NCBI GenBank assembly: GCA_029256365.1
Contig: JAQSYB010000130.1
Location: 1-5,833, forward strand
DNA from: Clostridia bacterium
GTDB lineage: Bacteria > Bacillota > Clostridia > Lutisporales > Lutisporaceae
Direction of reading: 5' to 3'
Length of the DNA: 5,833 nt
In this document: in pieces, positions 4,464-5,833 of the stretch
Numbering within the stretch: the stretch's first letter is position 1
Layout of the letters: each line of letters starts with the position of its first letter
Notes under the pieces: model-generated
What the model saw: only the letters and a program-made list of their open reading frames with translations
Told to the model about the DNA's origin: nothing
The model's database searches: none
Program-made: the position numbers and the translations under genes

Positions 4464-5327
4464 TTAAGTTTGAGAAATCTTAGGGAATCGTGCCAGCTTT
4501 GGGTATATGTCATTGGAAGCTGTTCGAATCATCCAGCCACCAGATGTATCCAGAGAGACCTGTAGGCCTTTAATGAGTTGGTCTGGCGTAAAATGGCAGA
4601 ACACCCTATGAACATCCTTCGGAATAATTTGTTCTATTATTTCTTGCTGATTTACCTTCTTTGGTGAAAGAATGTCATATAGATGCAAATCCTCTCCGTC
4701 AATCTCAAAAACAGCAAATACATCTGGTTGCAGTTGATAGATGAATTCCCTGTAGCCTAAGGTAAAGTAGAACATGAATACATGCTCATCCCCTCGGGCA
4801 GATAAAGTGTTTGATAGAGGCAGTGATTGTCTTTTCACTTCAAGCATCTTATTTGGTGATATCTCTATAGGCTTAAGTGGTTCTTTTATTCTTTGGTAAC
4901 TCGCTAAGTCAATGATATATTGGTTTTCATCAATTGGCTCAAAGCCACATTTTTGATAAAGAGCCTTTGCCTCATCATCAGCTGCTAGAAAAAACAGTTC
5001 ATAGGCTTGATCATAATCTGCTAGTATCCTTTTCATCAGCTGATAGGCTAACCCCTGCCTTCTATAGTCAGGGGCAGTCATAACTGTTCCAATCTGAATG
5101 GCCTTTTGCGCTTTCCCATTTATCATTAATGTCATGGTACTAAGCGAAGCATTGGAAATGACTTCATTATCCTTTATGTAGCTATAGCAAATGTAATCAT
5201 CATTCCAAAACCCCTGCTGGTACCAGGTCTCAAAGTCAATGCCAAAGGTCCTATTTGCCAGACTGTTAAAGGATAACCGATATTCATTGATGTTCTTATA
5301 GTCTTTTATAAACTGATACTCTGTCAT
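4464..5327 (-). CDS. Two-part GNAT acetyltransferase (about 287 residues)
   Basis: This is a cytoplasmic acetyl-CoA-dependent acetyltransferase of unknown acceptor. The N-terminal half (about 1-140) is a GNAT domain. SNASLSTMTL near 58-67 and IQIGTVMTAPDYRRQG (77-92) lead into the acetyl-CoA loop RRQGLA at 89-94, followed by FFLAADDEAKALYQKCGF at 112-129. The C-terminal half (about 145-287) has no second acetyl-CoA loop that I can see. It is strand-rich, with a VFAVFEIDGEDLHLYDIL segment, and looks like the accessory half found in longer, Eis-like or Firmicute two-part GNAT proteins. Length and layout suggest a small-molecule or peptide acceptor rather than ribosomal proteins, but this is inference. 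The ATG at 5327 has AAGGAGGG 3 nt upstream. It is probably the first gene of an operon with the shorter GNAT gene. I found only weak promoter-like sequence upstream. Confidence 0.86.
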   Translation of the reverse strand: MTEYQFIKDYKNINEYRLSFNSLANRTFGIDFETWYQQGFWNDDYICYSYIKDNEVISNASLSTMTLMINGKAQKAIQIGTVMTAPDYRRQGLAYQLMKRILADYDQAYELFFLAADDEAKALYQKCGFEPIDENQYIIDLASYQRIKEPLKPIEISPNKMLEVKRQSLPLSNTLSARGDEHVFMFYFTLGYREFIYQLQPDVFAVFEIDGEDLHLYDILSPKKVNQQEIIEQIIPKDVHRVFCHFTPDQLIKGLQVSLDTSGGWMIRTASNDIYPKLARFPKISQT

Positions 5328-5428
5328 ATTCCCTCCTTATATTATCATGTAATCTATGATTTAATTTTACTCATGAAATACTCAATATAAAAGATAATAA
5401 AAACTTCTAAATTGTTCTTTACAGAAAA

Positions 5429-5462
5429 AACTGCCACGCTAATCATTTCTAGCATGGCAGTT
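5429..5462 (-). terminator. Intrinsic terminator after the DUF4180 gene
   Basis: In minus-strand RNA a 13-bp stem (AACTGCCATGCTA with TAGCGTGGCAGTT, one G-U pair) closes over an 8-nt loop and is followed by TTTTTT (5425-5430, overlapping the arm). It lies 27 nt past the DUF4180 stop and isolates that gene from the GNAT pair. On the plus strand the G-U pair becomes a C-A mismatch and no T run follows, so it acts mainly on the minus strand. Confidence 0.87.
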
Positions 5463-5489
5463 CTAATTCATGTAATCGCTGCTATATCA

Positions 5490-5833
5490 TTAAACAGTAC
5501 TTAGTTTTTCAATCCCATCCTCTTCGCTTGCTACAAAGAATATATTCTTGCCCTTGTTGCTCTCATAGATGAAATCCTTTAAGCTCTTGCTGGAGTAGAC
5601 TGAAAAATCTCCTACAATTGCAATTTTAGTATTATAGTTCACAAATTTCTGCAATACATCCCCTGCAAGCTTTGTTTTCAAATCGAAGAACTCTTCAATT
5701 ATTGCTGATTTATTTATTACGATGCGATAGACTCCTGTTTCATAGTTTACTGTTGCAATAAAATCCAATGCCGACTGAACATCTGTTATGATCAGCTCAC
5801 CGCTGCTTACAACAGCTATTTCTATATCTTTCA
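5490..5833 (-). CDS. DUF4180 domain protein, 5' end at or just beyond window edge
   Basis: This small cytoplasmic protein has no established function. The reading frame is open to the right edge, giving 113 residues plus a partial codon ending in TG. The family runs about 115-120 residues, so only the start codon or a few residues are missing. The visible start is KDIEIAVVSSGELII, followed by TDVQSALDFIATVNYETG at about 16-33. Family hallmarks are RIVINKSAI near 36, EEFFDLKTKLAGDVLQKF near 46-63, IAIVGDFS near 70-77, LKDFIYESNKG near 84-94 and FFVASEEDGIEKL near 97-109. The alternating strand and helix pattern suggests an alpha/beta fold similar to STAS-like small domains, which is inference. 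An internal TTG at 5768 lies in the conserved ALDFI run and is not a credible start. A strong terminator follows, so this gene is the end of its transcript. Confidence 0.85.
   Translation of the reverse strand, partial: KDIEIAVVSSGELIITDVQSALDFIATVNYETGVYRIVINKSAIIEEFFDLKTKLAGDVLQKFVNYNTKIAIVGDFSVYSSKSLKDFIYESNKGKNIFFVASEEDGIEKLSTV

Overview
The window looks like chromosome of a low-GC Firmicute, probably a member of the Clostridia. Hand counts give about 37% G+C in part of lipB against about 46% in the first 540 bases. Shine-Dalgarno sites are strong (GGAGG/AAGGAG type), intrinsic terminators are well formed, and sigma-A-type promoters are close to consensus. I see no rRNA, tRNA, CRISPR array, transposase or phage gene. 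No stretch over 300 bases lacks a gene.

Layout, left to right. (1) Minus strand, running off the left edge: an EamA-type amino-acid/metabolite exporter with a TTG start, richer in G+C than its surroundings. (2) Minus strand: yjdM (PhnA family), a small zinc-ribbon protein, bounded by a terminator on each side. (3) Minus strand: a two-gene operon made of a conserved protein that I tentatively place in DUF6530, followed by a small GIY-YIG-fold protein whose catalytic motif looks decayed. Its promoter is a perfect TTGACA-17-TATAAT. Four tandem 8-bp units (TTAGTAAA three times, then TTACTAAA) cover and follow the predicted transcription start, which is a classic repressor-site layout. (4) Plus strand, divergent from that operon: a flavodoxin-fold FMN reductase with an iron-sulfur-type cysteine cluster, then lipB, the octanoyltransferase of lipoate synthesis. 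(5) A 143-bp convergent gap holding three hairpins, including a 12-bp bidirectional terminator. (6) Minus strand: two GNAT acetyltransferases in tandem, probably co-transcribed. (7) Minus strand, running off the right edge: a DUF4180 protein followed by its own terminator.

Most of the genes are housekeeping or general accessory metabolism and need not work together. The part most worth attention is the divergent control region at 2115-2329. It holds two good promoters, the operator-like tandem array, and a separate perfect dyad between the promoters. It controls a pair of poorly understood proteins on one side and a flavin reductase on the other. I found no clear evidence for a wholly new defence or mobile system.
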